From: Actinorugispora endophytica
GTDB lineage: Bacteria; Actinomycetota; Actinomycetes; Streptosporangiales; Streptosporangiaceae
Direction: 5' to 3'
NCBI RefSeq assembly: GCF_004363075.1
Contig: NZ_SNYN01000006.1
Coordinates: 124,001-188,000 of the forward strand
DNA: 64,000 nt
The notes below the pieces were generated by a model, which worked only from the letters and a program-made list of their open reading frames with translations, made no database searches and had not been told where the DNA came from. The position numbers were made by a program, and so were the translations under genes. Below, piece by piece: positions 8,724 to 18,789 of the stretch; position 1 is the first letter of the stretch, and every line of letters begins with the position of its first letter.

Positions 8724-9473
8724 ATGAGCGTGTTTCAGCGACTTTCCATGATCTTCAAGTCCAAGGCCAACAGAGCCTTGGACTCCGTCGAGGACCCGCG
8801 TGAGACTCTCGACTACTCGTACCAGAAGCAGTTGGAGCTGCTCCAGAAGGTCCGGCGCGGAGTGGCCGACGTGGCCACCTCCCGCAAGCGTGTGGAGCTG
8901 CAGATCCAGCAGCTGGACCAGCAGGCCAACAAGCTGACCAACCAGGGCAAGGCCGCGCTCTCGCAGGGCCGCGAGGACCTCGCCCGCGAAGCCCTCCAGC
9001 GCAAGTCGGGACTGCAGACCCAGATCGACGGGCTGCGCCAGCAGCACGAGCAGCTGCAGGGCGAGGAGCAGAAGCTCACCCTCGCCGCGCAGCGCCTGCA
9101 GGCCAAGGTCGACTCCTTCCGCACCCGCAAGGAGACGATCAAGGCCACCTACACCGCCGCCCAGGCCCAGACCCAGATCAGCGAGGCGTTCTCCGGCATC
9201 TCCGAGGAGATGGGCGACGTCGGCCTGGCGATCCAGCGGGCCGAGGACAAGACCGCCGAGATGCAGGCCCGCGCGGGCGCCGTCGACGAGCTGCTGGCCT
9301 CCGGCGCCCTCGACGACGTCTCGGGCGCGCCCCGGGACGACATCCAGGCCGAGCTCGACCGCATGGCCAGCACCGACAACGTCGAACTCGAGCTCGAGCG
9401 GATGAGGCGCGAGCTCGGCGGCGGTGACGGCGGCGGCTCGTCGACCCGGCAGATCGAGGGGGGCGGGGCATGA
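8724..9473 (+). CDS. pspA: PspA/IM30 (ESCRT-III-like) membrane-stress protein
   Basis: Peripheral membrane protein that binds stressed inner membranes and maintains the proton motive force. 249 residues. It begins MSVFQRLSMIFKSKANRALD, an amphipathic helix as in PspA, followed by almost continuous coiled coil (about 25-215) and a short acidic/Gly-rich tail. No regulator-binding proline switch is obvious. It is the first gene of a run pspA-pspAA-htpX-pspAB, and pspAA starts inside its last codon (ATGA overlap). Family assignment is secure. Confidence 0.95.
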   Translation: MSVFQRLSMIFKSKANRALDSVEDPRETLDYSYQKQLELLQKVRRGVADVATSRKRVELQIQQLDQQANKLTNQGKAALSQGREDLAREALQRKSGLQTQIDGLRQQHEQLQGEEQKLTLAAQRLQAKVDSFRTRKETIKATYTAAQAQTQISEAFSGISEEMGDVGLAIQRAEDKTAEMQARAGAVDELLASGALDDVSGAPRDDIQAELDRMASTDNVELELERMRRELGGGDGGGSSTRQIEGGGA

Positions 9474-9754
9474 TCGTCCGCATCATGGGGGAGGGCCAGC
9501 TCGACCTGAGCGAGGCCGACCTGGACGTGCTGAACTCCTTCGACCGCAAGTTGGAGGAGGCCATCGAGTCGGGCGAGGAGGAGGTCTTCCGCGCGGCGCT
9601 GCACGACCTGCTGGCCCGCGTCCGCGAGGACGGCAAGCCGCTGCCCGACGACTCCCTGGAGCCTTCGCAGTACATCCTCCCCCCGGCGGACGCCAGCATG
9701 GAGGAGGTCCGCGCCATGCTCGGCGACGAGGGGCTGATCCCCGAGGCGATCTAG
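9470..9754 (+). CDS. pspAA: PspA-associated protein PspAA
   Basis: 94-residue acidic protein beginning MIVRIMGEGQLDLSEADLD. This is the PspAA small-domain family found next to pspA in actinobacteria, where it is thought to act with PspA and the membrane protease at stressed membranes. No membrane segment or signal peptide. Its ATG overlaps the pspA stop codon by 4 bp (ATGA), so expression is coupled. Confidence 0.88.
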   Translation: MIVRIMGEGQLDLSEADLDVLNSFDRKLEEAIESGEEEVFRAALHDLLARVREDGKPLPDDSLEPSQYILPPADASMEEVRAMLGDEGLIPEAI

Positions 9755-9830
9755 GGCGCGCTCCTCGGCTGCCCCCGGGCGCCTGTCCGGAGGAGTCCGG
9801 AAGGCGTCCCAGGGCATCCCGGTCCGGGTG

Positions 9831-9861
9831 CGGCCGCCGCGACACCGCGTCGCGGCGGCCG
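9831..9861 (+). terminator. Hairpin between pspAA and htpX
   Basis: Perfect 13-bp arms around a 5-nt loop in the 232-bp gap. No T-run. It could terminate part of the pspA-pspAA transcript before htpX. The rest of the gap shows nothing else. Confidence 0.45.
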
Positions 9862-9986
9862 TGCGCTTTCCGGGGAACGGACCGCTCCCCGCGTTCGTTT
9901 AACCGGTCGCGGACCCGGTAGCGGTCCCGCCCGCCCCGACCGCGTCGGCGGGTGGTCGCAGCGCAACCGGCGGGAGGCGGTACGCC

Positions 9987-10910
9987 GTGGCAGGCAGCAG
10001 GTTCGTCCCCGATCGGGGGCTCACCACCCGGATGATCCTGACGATGGCCCTGCTGGGTGCCGTGTACGCGGCCTTCGTCGTCGCGCTGGTCCTGGTAGGC
10101 ATGCCGTGGTGGCTGGTCGCCCTCGTCGTGGGGGGATTCGCGCTCCTCCAGTACTTCACCTCGGGCCGGGCCGCCATGTTCTCGATGGGCGCGCACGAGG
10201 TCACCCCGCAGCAGGAGCCGCGGCTGCACGCGGTCGTGGACCGGCTGTGCGCCATGGCCGACATGCCCAAGCCGAGGGTCGCCGTCGCCCGGACCGACGT
10301 CCCTAACGCCTTCGCCACCGGGCGCAGCGAGAAGGACGCGGTCGTGTGCGCCACCACCGGCCTGATGCGCCGCCTGGACCCGGTCGAGCTGGAGGCGGTC
10401 CTGGCGCACGAGCTCTCGCACGTGGCGCACCGCGACGTGGTGGTGATGACCATCGCCGGGTTCCTCGGCGTCGTCGCGGGCTTCCTCACCCAGGCGGGGC
10501 TGCGCTTCGCCGTGTTCGCCCCGGGGCGGCGCGGCGGCAACGACAGCGGCCCGGCCCCCGCGGCGGTCGCGCTGCTGGTGGTCCTGGTGAGCGCGGTCGT
10601 GTGGGCGGCCGGTTTCGTGCTGACCCGCATGCTCTCCCGCTACCGGGAGCTGTCGGCGGACCGCGCCGCGGCGTACCTGACCGGGCGCCCGTCGGCGCTG
10701 GGCGGAGCGCTCACCAAGATCACGGGGGACATGGCGAGGATCCCCACTGACGACCTGCGCCGGGTCGAGCCCTTCAACGCGTTCTTCTTCACCCCGGCGC
10801 TCTCCGGGAAGGGTTTCGGAATCGGCTCGCTCCTCGCCACCCACCCCCCGATCGAGCAGCGCCTCGCCCAGCTCGCCGACATCTCGCGTCGGCTCGGCGG
10901 AGGAGGCTGA
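9987..10910 (+). CDS. htpX: HtpX-type membrane zinc metalloprotease (M48)
   Basis: Membrane-embedded M48 peptidase that degrades misfolded membrane proteins. 307 residues. Two N-terminal hydrophobic segments (about 13-55) are followed by the zinc motif HELSHVAHRD (about 140) with HExxH and, after two more membrane segments, ELSADRAAAYL, which gives the third zinc ligand. The GTG at 9987 has GGGAGG upstream. It lies in the psp cluster between pspAA and pspAB, as in many actinobacteria, so it probably acts in the same membrane-stress response. Confidence 0.93.
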   Translation: MAGSRFVPDRGLTTRMILTMALLGAVYAAFVVALVLVGMPWWLVALVVGGFALLQYFTSGRAAMFSMGAHEVTPQQEPRLHAVVDRLCAMADMPKPRVAVARTDVPNAFATGRSEKDAVVCATTGLMRRLDPVELEAVLAHELSHVAHRDVVVMTIAGFLGVVAGFLTQAGLRFAVFAPGRRGGNDSGPAPAAVALLVVLVSAVVWAAGFVLTRMLSRYRELSADRAAAYLTGRPSALGGALTKITGDMARIPTDDLRRVEPFNAFFFTPALSGKGFGIGSLLATHPPIEQRLAQLADISRRLGGGG

Positions 10911-10960
10911 GGACGCTCCGCGCGGAGTCGGGGCGGGAACCGGGGAAAGGGGACCGGAAC

Positions 10961-11542
10961 ATGGGTTTTCTACGCGCGCTGCTGGGCCGCTCCAAGCCCG
11001 TCGAACCCGATCTGGACCGGCTGTTCGGGCTGCCGTCCGCGGCCGTGGCGCTGGAGTCGGTGGCGGGGTTCACCCCCACCGGGACCGGCTCGGTGGCGTT
11101 CCGCGCCGCCGAGGGGCAGGCGTTCGCCACCCTCCAGCGCGAGGTCACCGACCTGCTCGGCGCCGGGGAGGGGCCCGAGGCCGAGCCGGTGCGGGACGAG
11201 TACGGCTACACCTGGCTGGTGCTGCGCGCCGCCCCGGAGACCCCTGGCGACGTCACGGGCCTGGTCGCCGACCTGCACGCGGTCAACTCCACTCTGGAGG
11301 GCGCCGGGTTCGGGCCGTCGCTGCTGTGCTCGCTGGTGGCCTTCGCCGACACCGCGGGGCGCCGGGTCGCGCTGGTCTACCTGTACAAGCGGGGGACCTT
11401 CTACCCGTTCGCCCCCCGGGGGGCGAACGGGCGCGACAGCGCCCTGGAGCTCCAGATCGAGGCCGCGATCAGCGGGGAACTCGCGATGGAGAAGGACCGC
11501 GGCCGCTGGTTCCCGGTCTACGGCGCTCCGGGGCTCCACTGA
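10961..11542 (+). CDS. pspAB: PspA-associated protein PspAB
   Basis: 193-residue soluble protein beginning MGFLRALLGRSKPVEPDLDR, the PspAB family seen with pspA-pspAA-htpX in actinobacteria. The N-terminal short amphipathic stretch could contact the membrane. The rest is a mixed alpha/beta domain with YLYKRGTFYPFAPRG near residue 143. The exact role is unknown; neighbourhood links it to HtpX and PspA. It starts 50 bp after htpX with ATG and a GGGG-rich upstream region. Confidence 0.85.
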   Translation: MGFLRALLGRSKPVEPDLDRLFGLPSAAVALESVAGFTPTGTGSVAFRAAEGQAFATLQREVTDLLGAGEGPEAEPVRDEYGYTWLVLRAAPETPGDVTGLVADLHAVNSTLEGAGFGPSLLCSLVAFADTAGRRVALVYLYKRGTFYPFAPRGANGRDSALELQIEAAISGELAMEKDRGRWFPVYGAPGLH

Positions 11543-11737
11543 GCTTCGGGGGAGCGGGAGGGAACGGGGGCCCTGACGAGGCGCGCCGCCCCGTTGCCGC
11601 GGTCCCCGGGGCGGGCCGCCGGACGCCCTTCGGGCCCGGGGCTCTCCGGCGGCCGGGGACGACACGGTTGGATAGCGCTTTCCGAAATTTCGCCGGAGAC
11701 CTGGCCCATCCGCCGTGTACTGGGCAGACTGGGGGGC

Positions 11738-12841
11738 GTGCGTATCGTTATTGCTCCTGACAAGTTCGCAGGCACCCTCACCGCCGTCGAGGCCGCCAGG
11801 GCCGTGGCCGACGGCTGGCGCGCGGTCGACCCCGAGGCCGAGTGCGAGCTCGTGCCGCTCTCCGACGGGGGACCCGGCTTCGTCGAGGTCCTGCACGCCG
11901 CGCTCGGCGGCAGGCTCGTGGACGCCCGCGTGAGCGGCCCCCTCGGCGACCCCGTGCCGGCCCGGTACCTCGTGGTCGGGGACACCGCCTACGTGGAGAG
12001 CGCGCTGGCGTGCGGTCTGCACCTGGTCCCCGGGGATCGGCGCGACCCCGGCCGCTCCACCACCCACGGGGTCGGCGAACTGGTGGCGCACGCCGTCGAC
12101 CGGGGCGCCCGCACCGTGGTGGTCGGCATGGGCGGCAGCGGGACCAACGACGGCGGCGCCGGGATGCTCGCGGCGCTGGGAGCCGAACCCGCCTCCCCGC
12201 TGCGGAGGGGCGGCGCGGCGCTGGCCGGGATCGGGGGCCCGGTCGACCTGGAGGCGGCCCGCGCCCGCACCGCCGGTGTGAGGCTGGTCGCGGCCACCGA
12301 CGTGGACAACCCGCTGCTCGGAATCCACGGGGCCAGTGCCGTCTTCGGCCCCCAGAAGGGCGCCGACGCCGACCAGGTGCAGCGCCTGGACGCCGCGCTG
12401 ACCGCGTTCGCCGAGGCCACCGACCCCTCGGGACGGCTGCGCGGCGAGCCGGGGGCGGGCGCCGCCGGAGGACTCGGGTACGGCCTGCTGCTGCTGGGCG
12501 GCACCGTGGAGTCAGGGGTCTCCCGGGTCCTGGACGCGGTCGGCCTCGCCGGGCTCACCGCCTCGGCCGACGTCGTCGTCACGGGGGAGGGGTCCTTCGA
12601 CTTCCAGTCCCTGCGCGGCAAGCTCCCGCACGGTGTGGCCAGGACCGCGGCCGAGCACGGCGTCCCTTGCCTGGTCCTGGCCGGCCGGGTCGCGGTGGGC
12701 CGGGCCGAGGCCGCGGCGGCGGGGGTCACCGAGACCCACTCCCTGGTCGAGTCGGCGGGGTCGGTCGAGGCCGCGCTGGAACGCTCCGCCGAGGAGCTGC
12801 GCGTCCTCGCCGGGAAAGTCGCCCGCCGCTGGAAGCGCTGA
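11738..12841 (+). CDS. glxK: Glycerate kinase (type I family)
   Basis: Phosphorylates glycerate, feeding glyoxylate/serine breakdown into glycolysis. 367 residues beginning VRIVIAPDKFAGTLTAVEAA, the family's N-terminal substrate region (APDKFKG-type). GMGGSGTNDGGAGML near residue 130 is the second signature. Near the end TGEGSFDFQSLRGKL forms the nucleotide-side loop. GTG 11738 is chosen because family proteins begin just before the RIVIAPDKF strand. It is monocistronic, followed by erpA. The orthologue is also next to erpA in M. tuberculosis (from memory). Confidence 0.93.
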   Translation: MRIVIAPDKFAGTLTAVEAARAVADGWRAVDPEAECELVPLSDGGPGFVEVLHAALGGRLVDARVSGPLGDPVPARYLVVGDTAYVESALACGLHLVPGDRRDPGRSTTHGVGELVAHAVDRGARTVVVGMGGSGTNDGGAGMLAALGAEPASPLRRGGAALAGIGGPVDLEAARARTAGVRLVAATDVDNPLLGIHGASAVFGPQKGADADQVQRLDAALTAFAEATDPSGRLRGEPGAGAAGGLGYGLLLLGGTVESGVSRVLDAVGLAGLTASADVVVTGEGSFDFQSLRGKLPHGVARTAAEHGVPCLVLAGRVAVGRAEAAAAGVTETHSLVESAGSVEAALERSAEELRVLAGKVARRWKR

Positions 12842-13017
12842 CCGCGCTGCGATCCGGCCCCGGATGGCGGCCGCCGCCGGAACGACCTAACCTGGGGGGT
12901 GAGCACCCTCGGGTTTTGAACGCCGGGTGGAATGCCCGAACGAGCCTCGGCGTTGGCACGTCAGAGGAGTAACGGGTCGCCGTGGCGGCGGCCGCCCCAT
13001 TTTGGAGGAGTTCGCAG

Positions 13018-13368
13018 ATGACGGTTCAGACTGAGGCCACCACGCAGGGGATCAACCTGACGGACGAGGCGGCCGGGAAGGTCAAGGCGCTCCTGGACCA
13101 GGAGGGCCGCACGGACCTGCGGCTTCGGGTCGCCGTCCAGCCCGGTGGTTGCTCGGGTCTGCGCTACCAGCTCTTCTTCGACGAGCGCGAGCTCGACGGA
13201 GACGTCGTGGCCGACTTCGGCGGTGTGGGGGTCGTCACCGACCGGATGAGCGCGCCGTACCTCATGGGCGCCACCATCGACTTCGTCGACACCATCGAGA
13301 AGCAGGGGTTCACGATCGACAACCCGAACGCGACCGGTTCCTGCGCCTGCGGCGACTCCTTCAACTAG
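13018..13368 (+). CDS. erpA: Iron-sulfur cluster insertion protein (HesB/IscA/ErpA family)
   Basis: A-type Fe-S carrier that delivers clusters to apoproteins. 116 residues. The three conserved cysteines are visible: the one in PGGCSGLRY and the pair in GSCACGDSF near the C-terminus. ATG 13018 is preceded by GGAGGAG at the right distance. It sits between glxK and adoK on the same strand, ahead of a strong terminator. Likely client enzymes nearby include the Rieske protein QcrA, though this is inference. Confidence 0.94.
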   Translation: MTVQTEATTQGINLTDEAAGKVKALLDQEGRTDLRLRVAVQPGGCSGLRYQLFFDERELDGDVVADFGGVGVVTDRMSAPYLMGATIDFVDTIEKQGFTIDNPNATGSCACGDSFN

Positions 13369-13387
13369 GACCGCGTCCGGCAGACCG

Positions 13388-13422
13388 GGGAAGGCCCGCG
13401 CGGAGTCCGCGTGGGCCTTCCC
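13388..13422 (+). terminator. Terminator after erpA
   Basis: 16-bp arms (GGGAAGGCCCGCGCGG paired with CCGCGTGGGCCTTCCC, one G-T pair) with a 3-nt loop, 20 bp after the erpA stop. No long T-run, as is usual in GC-rich actinobacteria. Confidence 0.7.
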
Positions 13423-13515
13423 GCGTGCGGGGGCTCCGCTCCTCGCGGCCCCTCCGCTACCGATGGGTAGAGTTGACCAGTCGTGTCCGACTCCCGTCCA
13501 TGAGGAGCCCTCGCA

Positions 13516-14490
13516 GTGCGCATCGCGGTTACCGGATCAATCGCCACCGACCACCTGATGACCTTCGAGGGCAGGTTCGCGGACCAGCTCATCGCCGACC
13601 AGCTGGCGCAGGTCTCCCTGTCCTTCCTGGTCGACGAGCTGGAGGTGCGTCGTGGCGGTGTCGCGGCGAACATCAGCTTCGCCCTGGGCTGCCTGGGCCT
13701 GAACCCCGTCCTGGTCGGCGCGGCGGGCGGGGACTTCGTCGAGTACTCCTCCTGGCTGGAGCGGCACGGTGTGGACGTCTCCGGCGTGCACATCTCCGAG
13801 ATCAAGCACACCGCGCGGTTCGTGTGCACCACCGACCAGGACCACAACCAGATCGCCTCCTTCTACGCCGGGGCGATGTCCGAGGCCCGCAACATCGAGC
13901 TGTGGCCGCTGTCGCAGCGGGTGGGCGGCCTGGACCTGGTGCTGGTCGGCGCCAACGACCCCGAGGCGATGGTCCGGCACAGCGAGGAGTGCCGGGTGCG
14001 CGGACTGGCGTTCGCCGCGGATCCCTCCCAGCAGCTGGCCCGGATGGAGGGCCCCGAGGTCCGCGCCCTCGTAGAGGGCGCGCGGTACCTGTTCACCAAC
14101 GAGTACGAGAAGGCGCTGGCCGAGCAGAAGACCGGTTGGAGCGAGGACGAGGTCCTCGAAAGGGTGGGCACCCGGGTGACCACCCTGGGCGCCAAGGGCG
14201 TGCGCGTCGACCGGGCCGGTGAGCCCTCCCTGCACGTGGAGGCCGCGTACGCCGGGGAGCGGGTCGACCCCACCGGTGTGGGCGACGCCTTCCGCGCCGG
14301 CTTCCTGGCGGCCGTGGCCTGGGGCCTGGACCTGGAGCGCTGCGCCCAGGTGGGCAACGCCGTGGCCGTGCACAGCCTCGAGGTGGACGGTCCGCAGGAG
14401 TACCGGCTGACCATGGACAGCCTCGTCCGGCGGGTGGCGCGCTCCTACGGCGACGACGCCGCGGCCGAGGTCGAGGCGAAGGTCTCCTGA
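13516..14490 (+). CDS. adoK: Adenosine kinase, PfkB family (mycobacterial AdoK/CbhK type)
   Basis: ATP-dependent kinase salvaging adenosine to AMP. 324 residues. N-terminus RIAVTGSIATDHLM, substrate region RRGGVAANISFALG (about 44-57), and the PfkB catalytic motif DPTGVGDAFRAGFL with the catalytic Asp near residue 258. The sequence closely follows M. tuberculosis Rv2202c as I remember it, including ANDPEAM and LAFAADPSQQLAR, so adenosine kinase is preferred over a sugar kinase. GTG 13516 has a GAGGAG site upstream. Neighbours erpA and ctaC are conserved. Confidence 0.9.
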   Translation: MRIAVTGSIATDHLMTFEGRFADQLIADQLAQVSLSFLVDELEVRRGGVAANISFALGCLGLNPVLVGAAGGDFVEYSSWLERHGVDVSGVHISEIKHTARFVCTTDQDHNQIASFYAGAMSEARNIELWPLSQRVGGLDLVLVGANDPEAMVRHSEECRVRGLAFAADPSQQLARMEGPEVRALVEGARYLFTNEYEKALAEQKTGWSEDEVLERVGTRVTTLGAKGVRVDRAGEPSLHVEAAYAGERVDPTGVGDAFRAGFLAAVAWGLDLERCAQVGNAVAVHSLEVDGPQEYRLTMDSLVRRVARSYGDDAAAEVEAKVS

Positions 14491-14758
14491 GGCCGCTCCG
14501 GCGCTCCGGGCCGGGCGGCGCGGCCGGGTCCTGGTCCGGGCAGGGCCGACGGACGCGTAGAGTAGATGTCCGACCCTCGTGCCCGGGCACTTCAACGCCG
14601 ACCGTTCGGTTCGCGGCCCGCACGATCGACTGCTCCGCGCGCTGAAACGCGTGCCGGAATCGTCTGCCACCGCTGCCGCGGCGGGGTCGCCGCGGCGGCG
14701 AGGGAACGGAGCCGTCCGTCACCGGACGGTCCGGGCCGTCCTGTGACGCCTCCTAGAC
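14491..14758. other. Intergenic region upstream of rpsD
   Basis: No supportable gene in this stretch. It contains a short inverted repeat around 14713-14728 (CCGTCCG/CGGACGG) and, at 14754-14759, TAGACT as a possible -10 for rpsD. No clear -35 is seen at 17-18 bp. Confidence 0.4.
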
Positions 14759-14777
14759 TTAGGCAAGCCTTACCTGG
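14759..14777 (+). promoter_or_regulatory. Iron box (IdeR/DmdR-type) upstream of rpsD
   Basis: The core AGGCAAGCCTTACCT (14761-14775) matches the DtxR/IdeR consensus AGGTWAGSCTWACCT at 14 of 15 positions. It directly follows the candidate -10 TAGACT and ends about 40 bp before the rpsD ATG, a position where a bound repressor would block transcription start. The match is seen; the function is inferred. Confidence 0.6.
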
Positions 14778-14816
14778 GATTCCCGTTTTGCAAGAGACCG
14801 AAAACGGAGGACTTGA

Positions 14817-15428
14817 ATGCGCTACACCGGACCGAAGGTGCGGTTGTCCCGGCGCGCCGGTACCCCGCTGACCCGTAAGGCGGTCAGCTACTTCGAGAAG
14901 CGGCCTTACCCCCCGGGTGAGCACGGCCGCCGCGTCCGTCGCTCCACCAGCGACTACGCCGTCCGCCAGGCCGAGAAGCAGAAGCTTCGCTGGTACTACG
15001 ACCTCTCGGAGAAGCAGCTCTCCCGCATCTACGAGAACGCGAAGAAGCGCTCCGGCCGTACCGGCGAGGAGATGATCGCCGAGCTGGAGCTCCGTCTCGT
15101 GACGGTGGTCCTGCGCGCCGGTTTCGCCGCGTCGATCTACGCCGCCCGCCAGTTCATCAACCACGGTCACGTCACCGTGGACGGCAAGAAGGTCGACATC
15201 CCGTCGTACCAGGTCAAGCCGGGCCAGATCATCGGTGTGCGCGAGAAGTCGCGTCAGATGGTCCCGTTCGTCGAGGCCGCCGAGGGCGTGCACGCCGACG
15301 ACAAGATCGCCGGCTACCTCGCCGTCAGCCACAAGGACCTGCGCATCGCGGTGGTCGACCGCCCCAAGCGCGAGCAGGTGCCGGTCCCCTTCGACGAGCA
15401 GCTCGTCGTCGAGTACTACGCCCGCTAG
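14817..15428 (+). CDS. rpsD: 30S ribosomal protein S4
   Basis: Primary 16S rRNA-binding protein that starts assembly of the small subunit body. 203 residues beginning MRYTGPKVRLSRRAGTPLTR. The S4 RNA-binding domain (about 93-155) includes RLVTVVLRAGF and FINHGHVTVDGKKV. The N-terminal zinc-knuckle cysteines of some S4 proteins are absent. ATG 14817 follows GGAGG. It is a stand-alone gene, not in the rpsM-rpsK-rpoA cluster, between adoK and ctaC. A strong terminator follows at 15442. Confidence 0.97.
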   Translation: MRYTGPKVRLSRRAGTPLTRKAVSYFEKRPYPPGEHGRRVRRSTSDYAVRQAEKQKLRWYYDLSEKQLSRIYENAKKRSGRTGEEMIAELELRLVTVVLRAGFAASIYAARQFINHGHVTVDGKKVDIPSYQVKPGQIIGVREKSRQMVPFVEAAEGVHADDKIAGYLAVSHKDLRIAVVDRPKREQVPVPFDEQLVVEYYAR

Positions 15429-15441
15429 CCCAGGGGTGGTG

Positions 15442-15483
15442 ACGAGGGCCGCACGACCCTTCAGGGGGGCGTGCGGCCCTCGT
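15442..15483 (+). terminator. rpsD terminator
   Basis: Perfect 14-bp arms (ACGAGGGCCGCACG and its complement) around a 14-nt loop, 13 bp after the rpsD stop codon. Confidence 0.75.
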
Positions 15484-15495
15484 CCGCGTTCGGGC

Positions 15496-15569
15496 AACCC
15501 CGCCGATCGTGGCTTTTCCGGGGTCTCGACCACGTCTGAGACCCCGGAAAAGCCACGATCGGCGGGGTT
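15496..15569. terminator. 32-bp perfect palindrome, bidirectional terminator (repeat family 1, copy 2)
   Basis: Arms 15496-15527 and 15538-15569 pair perfectly over 32 bp with a 10-nt loop. It lies between convergent rpsD and the TusA-like gene, touching the latter's stop codon. The core CCGATCGTGGCTTTTCCGGG is a variant of the palindrome at 6826. Confidence 0.78.
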
Positions 15570-15805
15570 TAGTACATGCGCCGGATGTGGAAGGCGCTGC
15601 CTCGCCGGAGGGGGACCTCGGTGACGAAGGTGTGCCGCTTCATGCGGCACCACGCGGGGATGTCGGCCTGCGCGGCGGGATCGTCGGCGGTCACCGCGAT
15701 CACCGAGCCGATCGGCACATCGCGCAGTCGCCCGGCGAGCAGGATGATCGGAATGGGACACTTGCGGCCGATCGCGTCGATGATCAGCAGCGGCTGCTCG
15801 GGCAC
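15569..15805 (-). CDS. TusA-like sulfurtransferase/sulfur-carrier protein
   Basis: 78-residue protein with the TusA/SirA fold signature: a single Cys in AIGRKCPIPIILLAGRL (about residue 16) followed by GSVIAVTADDPAAQADIPAW. Proteins of this family carry sulfur as a persulfide on that cysteine. GTG 15805 follows AAGGAG. It diverges from ctaC and converges on rpsD. No partner desulfurase is in view, so the acceptor is unknown. Confidence 0.88.
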   Translation of the reverse strand: MPEQPLLIIDAIGRKCPIPIILLAGRLRDVPIGSVIAVTADDPAAQADIPAWCRMKRHTFVTEVPLRRGSAFHIRRMY

Positions 15806-16117
15806 CGCGGGACTCCTTGTTCGTGCTGGTCGTATCCCAATCTTTACCCAGGCCCGCGCCTAAAAGGCACCCGGTTAAGGATGTTGTGAACGCAGCGATA
15901 CTCTCGCTTCTGGAAGCCGCCAGGCCTGGCCGGCCGCGGCCCCGCTCGGGGTTACGGTCCGGTCCGGACGCCCGCAACGGGCGTTGCACAACACGCTGAC
16001 CAGTGATCCCCAGGGGCCGGGGAGCCGGGCCGTCCGCGATAATGTTTCCGTTTGACAAGCTTTGGACATACGACCGCCCGCGCCTGACGCGGGCACTCAC
16101 CGCTGGGAAGGCAATCC
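15806..16117. other. Divergent intergenic region between the TusA-like gene and ctaC
   Basis: 312 bp without a gene. It holds TTGACA at 16052-16057 (but no matching -10 at 17 bp), GATAAT at 16038-16043, and a 7-bp hairpin (GCCCGCG/CGCGGGC) just before ctaC. Promoters for both genes must lie here, but none can be fixed with confidence. Confidence 0.4.
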
Positions 16118-17100
16118 GTGAGTCCGACCCGCCATAGGAATCGGCGCCACGCGCTGCGCCGATGGGCACCACGTGGCGCCGCGCTCGCCGCGCTGGCTGT
16201 AGCCGCGACCGGCTGCGCGTCAAACGAGTTCACTCGTTTGGGGCTGCCGGAGCCGATCACCGAGCAGGCCGAGCGTGTTCTCACGCTCTGGCAGGGCTCG
16301 TGGGTGGCGGCGTTCGCGGTCGGCATTCTCACCTGGGGACTGATCATCTGGGCGATCGTCGCCTACCGCAAGCGCTCCGACCAGCTGCCGCCCCAGGTCC
16401 GCTACAACATGCCGATCGAGGCGCTCTACACGGTCCTGCCGATCATCGTGATCTCGGTGTTGTTCTACTTCACCGCGCGCGACCAGGCGTACCTGATGGA
16501 GACCGACGAGCCCGCCGACGTCCACGTCGACGTGAACGGGTTCCAGTGGAGCTGGCAGTTCACCTACGAGGACGAGATCGACGTCAACGGCAACCCCGTC
16601 TCCGTCGCCGGCGTCCCCTCGACGAGCCGCGACGAGCTGCCCGTGCTCGTGCTGCCGAGCGACAGCGTCGTGCACTTCGACCTGGAGTCCCCCGACGTCA
16701 TCCACTCGTTCTGGATCCCGGCGTTCGCGTTCAAGATGGACGTCATCCCGGGCCACCCCAACGAGTTCCAGGTCAAGATCAAGCCGGGCACCGAGGGCAC
16801 CGAGCCCGGCGGCACCGACTACGCGGGCCGCTGCGCCGAGCTGTGCGGTGTCGACCACTCCCGGATGCTGTTCACCCTCCGGGTGGTCAGCCCCGAGGAG
16901 TACCAGCAGTGGATCGACGAGCAGAAGGCCAACCCGCCGGAGCTCCCCACCGTTCCGGACCTCGAGGAGGGGACCCCGGCCCCCGACCCCGGGCTGGACA
17001 CCGCGCAGGACTCCGGGACCGGCTCCGAGCCCGAGGCCGGCGCGGAGGAGGGCTCCGAGCCGGAGTCCCGGCCCGAGGCCACTGAGGAGGAGGGCCAGTA

Positions 17101-17101
<1 letters not shown>
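16118..17101 (+). CDS. ctaC: Cytochrome c oxidase subunit II
   Basis: CuA-bearing subunit of the aa3 oxidase, passing electrons from cytochrome bcc to subunit I. 327 residues. A signal peptide ends at a lipobox with C33 (AVAATGCAS), so it is probably a lipoprotein. Two membrane helices follow (about 60-82 and 100-120), then the cupredoxin domain with the CuA ligands in [14 protein letters not shown] (near residue 237). The last ~50 residues are an acidic Pro/Glu tail. GTG start at 16118. The TAA stop overlaps the ctaD ATG (TAATG), showing coupling. Confidence 0.96.
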
Positions 17102-18777
<1,676 letters not shown>

Positions 18778-18789
18778 GGCTGGATCACC

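Noticed and set aside
16038-16057. GATAAT and TTGACA as one ctaC promoter
   Set aside because: They are in the wrong order and spacing (the -35-like element lies downstream of the -10-like element).
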